DNA of 9,582 nt from Firmicutes bacterium CAG:552 (GTDB lineage Bacteria; Bacillota; Clostridia; Christensenellales; Pumilibacteraceae). A program made the position numbers and the translations under genes. Below are positions 1-6,468 of the stretch, in pieces. Position 1 is the stretch's first letter; each line of letters opens with the position of its first letter. Under the pieces are notes generated by a model. It searched no databases. It worked only from the letters and a program-made list of their open reading frames with translations, and was not told the DNA's origin. The stretch spans positions 14,536 through 24,117 of the forward strand of contig FR884047.1 of NCBI GenBank assembly GCA_000435495.1, read 5' to 3'.

Positions 1-2426
1 AGCGCCGCCGCATTCATGGCAACCTTCATACCCTCGCTGAGCTTTTCGTCGATAAATCTTTCGTCTGCAGTCGGATACTCGCAAAGATGCACCGATACGG
101 GAGCATTTGCGTCTACGCTGCGCACTATGTTTTGATAAATGCTTTCGGCAATAAAGGGGGTATACGGCGCCGTAAGCTTAGCCAAAGTTACCAAAACTTT
201 ATTAAGCGTCATATAAGCGGCAACCTTATCCTCCGTCATATCGCTGCCCCAATACCTTTCTCTGCCCAATCTTATATACCAGTTGCTTAGTTCGTCGGCA
301 AAATCGGCTATAAGTCGTGCGCTTTCGGTAATACGATATTCGTCAAGCATCTCGTTTACGGTCTTTACCAATCTGTTAAGTTCGCTTAGCACCCATCTGT
401 CCGTTACGGAGAACTTGACTTTGTCAAAATCGTACGCCGACGGATCGAATTTATCTATCTCTGCATAGAGAACGTAAAAAGAATAAGTATTCCAAAGCGT
501 TCCGAGATATTTACGCTGAGCTTCGCTTACTGCCTCGGCGCTGAATCTCGACGGAAGCCACGGCATGGACGTCGTGTAAAAATACCATCTTACCGCATCT
601 GCGCCCTGCTTATCGAGCACACTCCACGGGTCCACGACGTTTCCCTTATGCTTACTCATCTTTATTCCGTTTTTATCGCCTACGTGTCCCAAAACTATGC
701 AGTTACGAAAAGGCGCTTTGTTAAACAACAAAGTCGATATGGTAAGCAACGTATAAAACCAACCTCTTGTCTGGTCCACCGCTTCGGAAATAAAATTGGC
801 AGGAAAAGTCTTTTTAAACAAATCCTTGTTTTCAAACGGGTAATGATATTGAGCGAACGGCATCGAACCGCTGTCGAACCAGCAGTCTATTACTTCGGGC
901 GTACGCTTCATCTTACCGCCGCACTTATCGCACTTAATCGTAATGGCATCAACGTAAGGCTTATGAAGCTCTATATCTCCGTCTAAGTTGCCCTCTTTGA
1001 TAAGTTCTGCCTTAGAACCTATCACTTTTATTTCTCCGCAATCGGGACATACCCAAATCGGCAACGGAGTTCCCCAGTATCTGTCTCTGGAAAGTCCCCA
1101 ATCCACGACGTTTTCGAGGAAGTTACCCATACGTCCTTTGCCTATGGACTCCGGCATCCAGTTAACGGAAGCGTTATTCTTTATAAGCAAATCTCTTACC
1201 GCAGTAACTTTTATAAACCACGTCGAACGAGCGTAATACAAAAGCGGCGTATCGCATCTCCAACAGAACGGATAGCTGTGCGTAACCTTCATTGTCTTAA
1301 ATAACAATCCTCTGCCGCTCAAATCCTTTAAAATAAGTTTGTCCGCATCTTTGCAGAACACGCCGGCAAACTCGCCTGCATCGCTTACAAATTTACCCCT
1401 TTCGTCGATAAGTTGTACAAACGGCAAACCGTACTTTCTGCCTACGTTAGCGTCGTCCTCACCGAAAGCCGGCGCAATGTGAACGACTCCGGTGCCGTCG
1501 GTAAGAGTTACGTAATTGTCGTTGGTAACGTAATGATATTTCTCTTCGCCTTTATAAAAATCAAACAAACCCTCGTATTCGAGGTATTCGTAATCTTTGC
1601 CTTTCTTGGTTTCTATTTCGGTATACTCGGTAAAGAAATTAGGTATAAGCTCCTTTGCCAAAATATATCTTACGCCGTCGGCTTCGATAAGGCTGTAATC
1701 GTAATCGGGATGCATGCAAAGAGCAACGTTGGACGGAAGAGTCCACGGCGTGGTCGTCCATGCCAAAATATAAGTATTGTCGGCAGACTTTACTTTAAAC
1801 TTTGCTACGGCAGTCGTCTCTTCTACGTCCTTGTAGCCTTGAGCGACTTCGTGCGACGAAAGCGCCGTACCGCAACGGGGGCAGTACGGAACGATTTTGT
1901 GTCCCTTGTATATAAGTCCTTTTTTGTGTATCTCTTTAAGCGCCCACCAAACCGACTCGATGTAATTATCGTCGTAAGTTACGTACGGATGTTCCATATC
2001 TACCCAGTATCCTACTCGGTCGCTCATAAGCTCCCACTCGTGCTGGTATTTCCATACGCTTTCTTTGCACTGCTTGATAAAGGGCTCGATACCGTACTTT
2101 TCGATGTCTTGCTTGCCGTCCATACCCAACTTTTTTTCCACTTCGAGCTCGACAGGTAAGCCGTGCGTATCCCACCCGGCTTTTCGCAAAACGTGATACC
2201 CCTTCATCGTCTTGTATCTCGGTATAATGTCCTTCATTACTCTGGTTAAAATGTGTCCGATATGCGGTTTTCCGTTAGCGGTCGGAGGACCGTCATAAAA
2301 AGAAAACTCTTCGCCGCCTTCGGTCTTTTCTATGCTTTTATGAAAAACGTCGTTCTTCTTCCAAAAATCGATTACTTCTTTTTCTCTCTCGACGAAATCG
2401 AGATTGGGATTTACCTTTTCGTACAT
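1..2426 (-). CDS. ileS: Isoleucyl-tRNA synthetase, type 2 (eukaryote-like); 3' part beyond window
   Basis: Cytoplasmic class I synthetase that charges tRNA-Ile with isoleucine. The ATG at 2426 follows GGAG at 2433-2436 with 6 nt spacing. The window holds 808 complete codons; the family is usually about 1030-1050 aa, so roughly 230 C-terminal residues (the anticodon-binding end) lie off the left edge. Visible in order: PHIGH at residues 54-58 (ATP site); a CPRC pair at 182-185; the CP1 editing domain with WTTTPWTLPSN (223-233) and GTGVVHIAPAFGEDD (311-325); later Cys pairs CPDCG and CDKCG; CWFDSGSMPFAQ; and KMSKH at 589-593, the second ATP signature. DGPPTANGKPHIGH and SGSMPFAQ resemble clostridial type 2 enzymes rather than the E. 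coli type. Type 2 IleRS is often poorly inhibited by mupirocin; that is family knowledge, not tested here. The reading frame is intact. Confidence 0.97.
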   Translation of the reverse strand, partial: MYEKVNPNLDFVEREKEVIDFWKKNDVFHKSIEKTEGGEEFSFYDGPPTANGKPHIGHILTRVMKDIIPRYKTMKGYHVLRKAGWDTHGLPVELEVEKKLGMDGKQDIEKYGIEPFIKQCKESVWKYQHEWELMSDRVGYWVDMEHPYVTYDDNYIESVWWALKEIHKKGLIYKGHKIVPYCPRCGTALSSHEVAQGYKDVEETTAVAKFKVKSADNTYILAWTTTPWTLPSNVALCMHPDYDYSLIEADGVRYILAKELIPNFFTEYTEIETKKGKDYEYLEYEGLFDFYKGEEKYHYVTNDNYVTLTDGTGVVHIAPAFGEDDANVGRKYGLPFVQLIDERGKFVSDAGEFAGVFCKDADKLILKDLSGRGLLFKTMKVTHSYPFCWRCDTPLLYYARSTWFIKVTAVRDLLIKNNASVNWMPESIGKGRMGNFLENVVDWGLSRDRYWGTPLPIWVCPDCGEIKVIGSKAELIKEGNLDGDIELHKPYVDAITIKCDKCGGKMKRTPEVIDCWFDSGSMPFAQYHYPFENKDLFKKTFPANFISEAVDQTRGWFYTLLTISTLLFNKAPFRNCIVLGHVGDKNGIKMSKHKGNVVDPWSVLDKQGADAVRWYFYTTSMPWLPSRFSAEAVSEAQRKYLGTLWNTYSFYVLYAEIDKFDPSAYDFDKVKFSVTDRWVLSELNRLVKTVNEMLDEYRITESARLIADFADELSNWYIRLGRERYWGSDMTEDKVAAYMTLNKVLVTLAKLTAPYTPFIAESIYQNIVRSVDANAPVSVHLCEYPTADERFIDEKLSEGMKVAMNAAA

Positions 2427-2467
2427 GTGTTTCTCCGTATAGATAATACTTATCCGTATAATAATTT

Positions 2468-2497
2468 ATTATACAACTTCGACGCATTTTAAGTCAA
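2468..2497 (-). promoter_or_regulatory. ileS promoter (sigma-A type)
   Basis: On the minus strand, TTGACT (2492-2497) and a perfect TATAAT (2468-2473) are separated by 18 nt. Predicted transcription start is near 2461, giving a leader of only about 35 nt before the ileS ATG. The promoter begins 35 bp downstream of the SRP RNA terminator, so ileS is probably transcribed on its own. Confidence 0.85.
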
Positions 2498-2531
2498 GTA
2501 TTTACGATTAGTGCGCCCGTAATAGCTCCAT

Positions 2532-2560
2532 AAAAAAAGACGATAACGTAAGTCATCGTC
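2532..2560 (-). terminator. Rho-independent terminator after the SRP RNA gene
   Basis: Minus strand: a 9-bp stem (2539-2547 with 2552-2560, one G-U pair) closes a 4-nt loop TTAC and is followed by seven T (2532-2538). It lies just 3' of the SRP RNA and upstream of the ileS promoter. On the plus strand the hairpin is followed by ATTTTT, so it may also work in that direction, although no plus-strand gene precedes it. Confidence 0.9.
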
Positions 2561-2570
2561 ATTTTTCACA

Positions 2571-2846
2571 AAAAAACCACCGTACAACCTGCCTTGACAA
2601 AACATACCGAAACGTTCGTCCGCCAGCCGACTCCTCTAAAGCTACCTCGTGGCACACGTCGCAATCTACTTAGTGCTGCTGCGGTCAAGCCCTGACACGG
2701 TTCATAGCACTCCGTTGCACAAGACCTTAGACTCAACATCACTTAACGGCAACTGCTTTCCATACGCAGAGCCGCAACAGGTATTCTGTCCTACTGTAGC
2801 GGATTGTAGGTACAGGGCACCGCTAGCTCCCCACATAGTACGGCTT
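2571..2846 (-). ncRNA. ffs: Signal recognition particle RNA, large (Bacillus-type) form with Alu domain
   Basis: RNA scaffold of the signal recognition particle, which binds Ffh and targets nascent membrane and secreted proteins to FtsY. Read on the minus strand, the 5' part carries the Alu-domain block GGGGAGCTAGCGGTGCCC and CAATCCGCTA (about 2832-2784), as in the B. subtilis scRNA. The S domain carries ATGAACCGTGTCAGG and AGCAGCACTAAG (about 2706-2670), the Ffh-binding region. CCGTAC at the 5' end (about 2843-2838) can pair with GTACGG near the 3' end (about 2585-2580), forming the closing helix 1. Length of about 275 nt fits the large bacterial class. The ends are inferred from the promoter and from a T tract at 2570-2576. 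The tip of the S domain is unusual (see findings). Confidence 0.92.
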
Positions 2847-2852
2847 GAGCTA

Positions 2853-2882
2853 AATATAACACAGCCGAGCCCGAAAACGCAA
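2853..2882 (-). promoter_or_regulatory. Promoter of the SRP RNA gene
   Basis: Minus strand: TTGCGT (2877-2882), 18-nt spacer, TATATT (2853-2858) preceded by TGT, an extended -10 (TGn). The predicted start at 2845-2846 falls exactly at the base of the proposed helix 1 of the SRP RNA, which supports both calls. Confidence 0.7.
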
Positions 2883-3047
2883 GCGTTTGATTGACATTAT
2901 TTAAAAATCGGTACGTTGCAAAAAGTCCGGACGCCGTATTCGGCACGTTTCGACATGATTCGACGCACGCTTGCATCCCAAGAAACCGTCGTCATAATCC
3001 GCATTTTGTCATAACGTTTTTGCTTACGATGCGATAACACCCTGAAT

Positions 3048-3440
3048 TTACTTTTTACGGTATTTGCCCCAGACTAAATCGCGGTTTTGGTACACAGTCA
3101 AAGAAAGTATCTTTCCGTCATCATCCTTGTCGAGCGAAGCGGTTGCCGTCTTAGTAACTTCTCCCTCTATATCGTCGGTAACTTTAAATTTGAAAGTAAT
3201 GATGTCTCCGTCTATCGTATATTTGCCTTTCGTAACTTTTTCAGGCTTTAACGACTCCGTGCCGGCTTCTGCCATTATGGGTACGGTATAAGTAAAATTT
3301 CCGTCAGCGCCAAGCTCGATAACTACTTTTTTCCATATGTAACTCATTTCGTAGCTTCCGCTCACGGAGTTAGAGACGCAGGCGCAAAAAACAAAAACGC
3401 ACATCACAAACGAAACGGCTATTGTAATAATTTTCTTCAT
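3048..3440 (-). CDS. Small putative lipoprotein of unknown function
   Basis: A 130-aa protein I do not recognise. The start is the ATG at 3440: AAGGAG at 3447-3452 sits 6 nt upstream, whereas the longer in-frame option at 3464 lies over the -10 box. The N-terminus (MKK then a hydrophobic stretch, residues 4-20) is a signal peptide ending in FCAC, a loose lipobox with Cys21 as the probable lipid-anchored residue, so the protein is likely on the outer face of the cell membrane. The mature part alternates beta-like strands (GSYEMSY, GNFTYTV, GKYTIDGDIITFKF, ILSLTVYQ) and resembles small lipocalin-like secreted proteins that contain a GxYxxDGDxITF pattern; this is fold-level inference only. It is a single-gene unit with its own strong promoter; I see no convincing terminator after it. 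Confidence 0.75.
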   Translation of the reverse strand: MKKIITIAVSFVMCVFVFCACVSNSVSGSYEMSYIWKKVVIELGADGNFTYTVPIMAEAGTESLKPEKVTKGKYTIDGDIITFKFKVTDDIEGEVTKTATASLDKDDDGKILSLTVYQNRDLVWGKYRKK

Positions 3441-3463
3441 GTGATTCTCCTTATTATAGTTCA

Positions 3464-3493
3464 ATTATAACAGCAAAACAAGTCCGTTGTCAA
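3464..3493 (-). promoter_or_regulatory. Promoter of the lipoprotein gene
   Basis: Minus strand: perfect TTGACA (3488-3493), 18-nt spacer, perfect TATAAT (3464-3469) preceded by TGT (extended -10). The predicted start near 3457 leaves a leader of about 17 nt containing the ribosome binding site. It is one of the best promoter matches in the window, so the gene is probably well expressed. Confidence 0.85.
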
Positions 3494-4009
3494 GTGTTGT
3501 GCAAAAATACAAAAACTCATTAGGTATCTCGGCTCTCGATAGCGCAGAAAAAGCGTCTGCCGATCGATGCCTTCGGTTAAACATCGTCACTTCCGCTTGA
3601 AACCATTCTCGGCAGCAAAGTGTCGACATATCACGAATAATGCGGGTACTACGTCACGCATAATCTAAACCTCTATCCTTTTCGACATTTATCCTGCTTT
3701 CCTTTATGTCGATTTTAATCGTTATTTGTTTGATTTGCCGACTGCTTATTACATAACTTTGTCGCAAAAAACAGTATACGCATACCATTTTTTTGTCGAA
3801 ATGTAACGAAAAAGCCGAGTGCTGGCGGCGGTGCGGTAAAGATATTCGCATCGTATATAACTATATAATGCGGCAACGTTTTTCATTTTTATTATAAGCT
3901 AGATTAAGCCATTTCCTCCGATCTGCTTTATGCCCCCCGGTCTTATATTTTGCATTGTAGACAGGACAACTCCGTATTTACAGCACGTCCGCACGACTCG
4001 AAAAAATGT
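3494..4009. other. Gene-free stretch of about 515 bp
   Basis: No supported gene. The possible minus-strand frames (a 65-codon frame at 3654-3851 and shorter ones) lack ribosome binding sites at sensible spacing and have protein compositions unlike the neighbours. Searching by eye for tRNA T-loops, SRP-, tmRNA- and RNase P-like motifs found nothing. Small inverted repeats exist, such as CGATTTTAATCG near 3711, but no full terminator or promoter stands out. It may be decayed sequence or hold a small RNA that I cannot recognise. Confidence 0.5.
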
Positions 4010-4044
4010 AAAAGCAAAACCCGACGAGGATATCCCCGCCGGGT
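4010..4044 (-). terminator. Rho-independent terminator of gapA
   Basis: Minus strand: a continuous 11-bp GC-rich stem (4034-4044 with 4019-4029, two G-U pairs) around a 4-nt ATAT loop, followed by TTTTGCTTTT. It starts 37 bp after the gapA stop codon and clearly ends the aminopeptidase-gapA direction of transcription. Confidence 0.93.
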
Positions 4045-4080
4045 CAAAGCCGATCATAAATTACTTAGATGTGTTTGCAG

Positions 4081-5097
4081 CTATTTGAGGTTAGCAAAAT
4101 ATTTGATAGTTCTTACCATCTGACAAGTATACGACATCTCGTTATCGTACCAAGAAACCACTTTAACCAAAGTCTTGTCCCCGAGAGAAGTAACCTTAGT
4201 CTGCGTAGCGTCGAAAAGAGATCCGTACGTCATACCAATAATGTCGGACGAAACGATTTGATCTTCGGTATATCCGTAAGACTCGTTGGCAACCTTCTTC
4301 ATATAAGCGTTTATTTGTTCCTCGGTAACTACGCCGTTAACTACTGCAACGAGTTCGGTAAGCGAACCGGTAGCCACAGGCACTCTCTGAGCTGCGCCAT
4401 CGAGCTTTTTGTTAAGTTCGGGGATAACCAATCCTATTGCTTTAGCTGCGCCGGTGGTATTGGGAACAATATTGCATGCAGCTGCTCTCGCTCTGCGGAG
4501 ATCGCCTTTTTTGTGCGGAGCGTCCAATGTCGACTGGTCTCCGGTATAAGCGTGAATAGTGGTCATATAGCCTTTTTCGATGGGACAAAGATCGTTAAGA
4601 GCCTTAGCCATGGGCGCAAGGCAGTTAGTGGTACACGAAGCCGCCGAAATAATATCGTCTTCAGCCTTAAGCGAAGTATGATTTACGTTATAAACTATGG
4701 TCGGCATTGCGTCTTTTGCCGGAGCGGAAATAACTACCTTTTTAGCTCCCGCCTTAATGTGGTCCGCAGCCTTTTCTTTGGACGTGTAAGCTCCGGTACA
4801 TTCCAAAACGACGTCGACGTTCATTTCACCCCAAGGAAGCTTCGTAGCGTCAGCTTCGGCAAGGAATTTTACCTTTTTGCCGTCGATAACAAGCATGTCG
4901 CCTTCAACGCTTACTTTGTCGCAAAGCGCATATCTGCCCTGAGTAGAATCGTACTTAAGCAGATGCGCAAGCATTTCGGGATTATAAGTACGGTTGTTTA
5001 TTGCAACCACCTCGTAACCTTCGGCGCCGAACATTTGTCTGAATGCAAGACGACCGATTCTGCCAAAACCGTTTATGGCAACTCTAACATTTTTCAT
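4081..5097 (-). CDS. gapA: Glyceraldehyde-3-phosphate dehydrogenase, phosphorylating
   Basis: A 338-aa cytoplasmic enzyme that oxidises glyceraldehyde 3-phosphate with inorganic phosphate to 1,3-bisphosphoglycerate in glycolysis. The ATG at 5097 is chosen because AAGGAG (5105-5110) lies 7 nt upstream; an in-frame TTG at 5103 would leave 1 nt. Visible: the Rossmann fingerprint INGFGRIGR (8-16), the catalytic motif SCTTNC with Cys155, the activating His182 in TTIHAYTGD, the phosphate-site loop with RRAR (201-204), ATGSLTEL and the C-terminal WYDNEMSY. The length is normal. The residue that normally selects NAD (Asp32 of the Bacillus enzyme) is Asn35, followed by Arg36, and the pair equivalent to Leu187-Pro188 is Ala193-Pro194, so NADP use is possible. 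The gene lies 65 bp after the aminopeptidase gene with no terminator between them, so read-through is possible. Confidence 0.97.
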   Translation of the reverse strand: MKNVRVAINGFGRIGRLAFRQMFGAEGYEVVAINNRTYNPEMLAHLLKYDSTQGRYALCDKVSVEGDMLVIDGKKVKFLAEADATKLPWGEMNVDVVLECTGAYTSKEKAADHIKAGAKKVVISAPAKDAMPTIVYNVNHTSLKAEDDIISAASCTTNCLAPMAKALNDLCPIEKGYMTTIHAYTGDQSTLDAPHKKGDLRRARAAACNIVPNTTGAAKAIGLVIPELNKKLDGAAQRVPVATGSLTELVAVVNGVVTEEQINAYMKKVANESYGYTEDQIVSSDIIGMTYGSLFDATQTKVTSLGDKTLVKVVSWYDNEMSYTCQMVRTIKYFANLK

Positions 5098-5127
5098 AAC
5101 CAAACTCCTTTAATGTTTGTTTTATAT

Positions 5128-5156
5128 ATTATAACTCCCTGTAATGAGATTATAAC
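5128..5156 (-). promoter_or_regulatory. Possible gapA promoter/operator region
   Basis: In the 65-bp gap upstream of gapA the minus strand carries GTTATAAT twice (5149-5156 and 5128-5135), 21 bp apart, each a perfect -10 hexamer. Neither has a good -35 at 17-18 nt. The pair also forms an imperfect inverted repeat, ATAATCTC against GAGTTAT. It could be a promoter helped by an activator, an operator, or chance in AT-rich sequence. Confidence 0.35.
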
Positions 5157-5162
5157 CGTAAG

Positions 5163-6278
5163 TTATTTAAGATTTTCGGGATTGAGCGGTTTAAGCTCGT
5201 CAATGACGAAAAGTCCGTCTTTTCGTATAAGTTTGTCGTCGAACCAAATTTCGCCGCCGCCATATTGAGGCGTCATTATAAGCACAAGATCCCAGTGCAG
5301 CGAAGAAACGTTGCCGTTCCATGCGTCGTCATAACAAGCGCCGGGAGTAAAGTGGATGGAGCCTGCTATTTTTTCGTCAAACAGTATATCGCCCATAGGT
5401 TGCGTTACGTACGGGTTAACGCCTATAGCAAACTCGCCGACATACCTTGCGCCCTCGTCGCAATCGAAAATCTTTTCGAGATGCTCGGGATAGTTTCCGT
5501 CTACCTTTACTATTTTGCCGTCCTTAAAGACGAGTTTAACGTTTTCGAATTTTACGCCGTCATGAATGGACGGAGCATTGTAAGTAATAACGCCGTTTAC
5601 GCTGTCTCGGACGGGCGCAGAATAAACCTCTCCGTCAGGGATATTACATTGACCGGAGCATTTCACTGCGCCGATACCTTTTATACTGAAGCTAAGATCC
5701 GTATCTTTTGCGACAAGACGAACTTTATCCGTCTTATCCATAAGGTTCTTAAGCGCATCCATGGCTTTATCCATTTTTCCGTAATCGAGATTGCATACGT
5801 CGAAATAGAAATCTTCGAACTTTTCGGTAGGCATGCCCGAAAGTTGACTCATAGAATCATTGGGATAGCGCAGAATTACCCATTTGGTTTTGCAAACTCT
5901 GGTCTGATGATGCACGGGATAACCGTATATTGCCGAATATAATTCGTTTTTCTCGGGCGGAACGTCGCTTAAGTCATACGAATTATTGCCGCCTCTGACG
6001 CCTATGTACGCATCCATGTCCTCCATGCGGCATAACGCATATTTCGCCATTGCCTTAAGATGTTCTTCGCTTGTTTCCGTAAGCAAAGCTCGCTGAACTT
6101 TTCTGTCAAAAGTTTCTACGTAAGGCAAACCGCCGACTTTATATACTTCCCTGACAAGCTCTACGACAAGTTCCGAAGGTACTTCGTAAGCTTCGATTAA
6201 AACTTTTTCTCCCTTTTTTAACGCTATAGAATAGTTAACAAGATTATGCGCAAGCGTTTTTATTCTTGGGTCTTTCAT
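5163..6278 (-). CDS. Aminopeptidase, family M29 (PepS/AmpS-like)
   Basis: A 371-aa cytoplasmic metallo-aminopeptidase predicted to remove N-terminal residues from peptides. The ATG at 6278 follows GGAG (6285-6288) with 6 nt spacing; a longer in-frame start at 6326 would add a 16-residue extension that overlaps the promoter-proximal hairpin and is rejected. The two-metal site known from S. aureus AmpS (E, E, H, Y, H, D) is complete: Glu217 in IPDGEVY, Glu282 in VGEFAIG, His309 and Tyr316 in IHFTPGACY, and His328 and Asp330 in LHWDL. There is no signal peptide. It is slightly shorter than classical M29 enzymes (about 410 aa), as in clostridial homologues. It is the first gene of a unit that may read into gapA, is divergent from fba, and has its own promoter at 6337-6365. 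Exact peptide preference cannot be told from sequence. Confidence 0.93.
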   Translation of the reverse strand: MKDPRIKTLAHNLVNYSIALKKGEKVLIEAYEVPSELVVELVREVYKVGGLPYVETFDRKVQRALLTETSEEHLKAMAKYALCRMEDMDAYIGVRGGNNSYDLSDVPPEKNELYSAIYGYPVHHQTRVCKTKWVILRYPNDSMSQLSGMPTEKFEDFYFDVCNLDYGKMDKAMDALKNLMDKTDKVRLVAKDTDLSFSIKGIGAVKCSGQCNIPDGEVYSAPVRDSVNGVITYNAPSIHDGVKFENVKLVFKDGKIVKVDGNYPEHLEKIFDCDEGARYVGEFAIGVNPYVTQPMGDILFDEKIAGSIHFTPGACYDDAWNGNVSSLHWDLVLIMTPQYGGGEIWFDDKLIRKDGLFVIDELKPLNPENLK

Positions 6279-6294
6279 TTTTCTCTCCCTTGGC

Positions 6295-6324
6295 GTTTTG
6301 CTTCGCATAAATAGTAAGCAAAAC
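6295..6324. repeat. Perfect 9-bp inverted repeat downstream of the aminopeptidase promoter
   Basis: GTTTTGCTT (6295-6303) and AAGCAAAAC (6316-6324) are exact inverse copies separated by 12 bp, with centres 21 bp apart, two helical turns. The repeat lies between the predicted start of transcription (about 6330) and the ribosome binding site (6285-6290). It could be an operator for a dimeric repressor, or a leader RNA hairpin ending just ahead of the ribosome binding site. No T tract follows, so it is not a terminator. Confidence 0.7.
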
Positions 6325-6336
6325 AACTATAAATAA

Positions 6337-6365
6337 AGTATAACCGCAACGGCGATAAAAGTCAA
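6337..6365 (-). promoter_or_regulatory. Promoter of the aminopeptidase gene
   Basis: Minus strand: TTGACT (6360-6365), 17-nt spacer, TATACT (6337-6342). The predicted start near 6330 gives a leader of about 52 nt that contains the 9-bp inverted repeat. Confidence 0.85.
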
Positions 6366-6432
6366 TCAAAAGTAAATTAAAGAAAATTTTATTTTACGTG
6401 CGTTTTTGGTGGCGTAATTCGTTTTAATATAG

Positions 6433-6438
6433 TATAAT
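6433..6438 (+). promoter_or_regulatory. Probable -10 box of fba
   Basis: A perfect TATAAT lies 30 bp ahead of the fba ATG. The expected -35 position (6410-6415, TGGCGT) is poor and the better-looking TTGGTG (6406-6411) is 21 nt away, so the promoter may be weak or need an activator. Confidence 0.5.
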
Positions 6439-6468
6439 ATAGTCAGATTAACTTTGGAGGTACATATA

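Noticed and set aside
1413..2159. Plus-strand open frame of 248 codons
   Set aside because: It is fully antisense to ileS, whose conserved motifs run through the same bases.
2920..2955. Possible terminator of the lipoprotein gene (a GCCG-AATA-CGGC hairpin, then GTCCGGAC and five T on the minus strand)
   Set aside because: The stem is short with wobble pairs, and the T tract is separated from it by several bases.
2649..2976. Open frames of 81 codons (plus) and 61 codons (minus)
   Set aside because: They lie largely over the SRP RNA gene and are chance frames in structured RNA sequence.
3590..3665. Short minus-strand frame starting MRDVVPALF (about 24 codons)
   Set aside because: The only upstream purine block (AGAGG) is weakly placed and the peptide has no recognisable feature; I cannot tell it from chance.
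3654..3851. Minus-strand 65-codon frame
   Set aside because: There is no ribosome binding site, its composition is odd, and no motif or neighbour supports it.
4069..5268. Long plus-strand open frame of 399 codons
   Set aside because: It lies antisense to the full gapA gene, which has complete GAPDH motifs and a ribosome binding site; the plus frame has no family motifs and is a codon-bias shadow.
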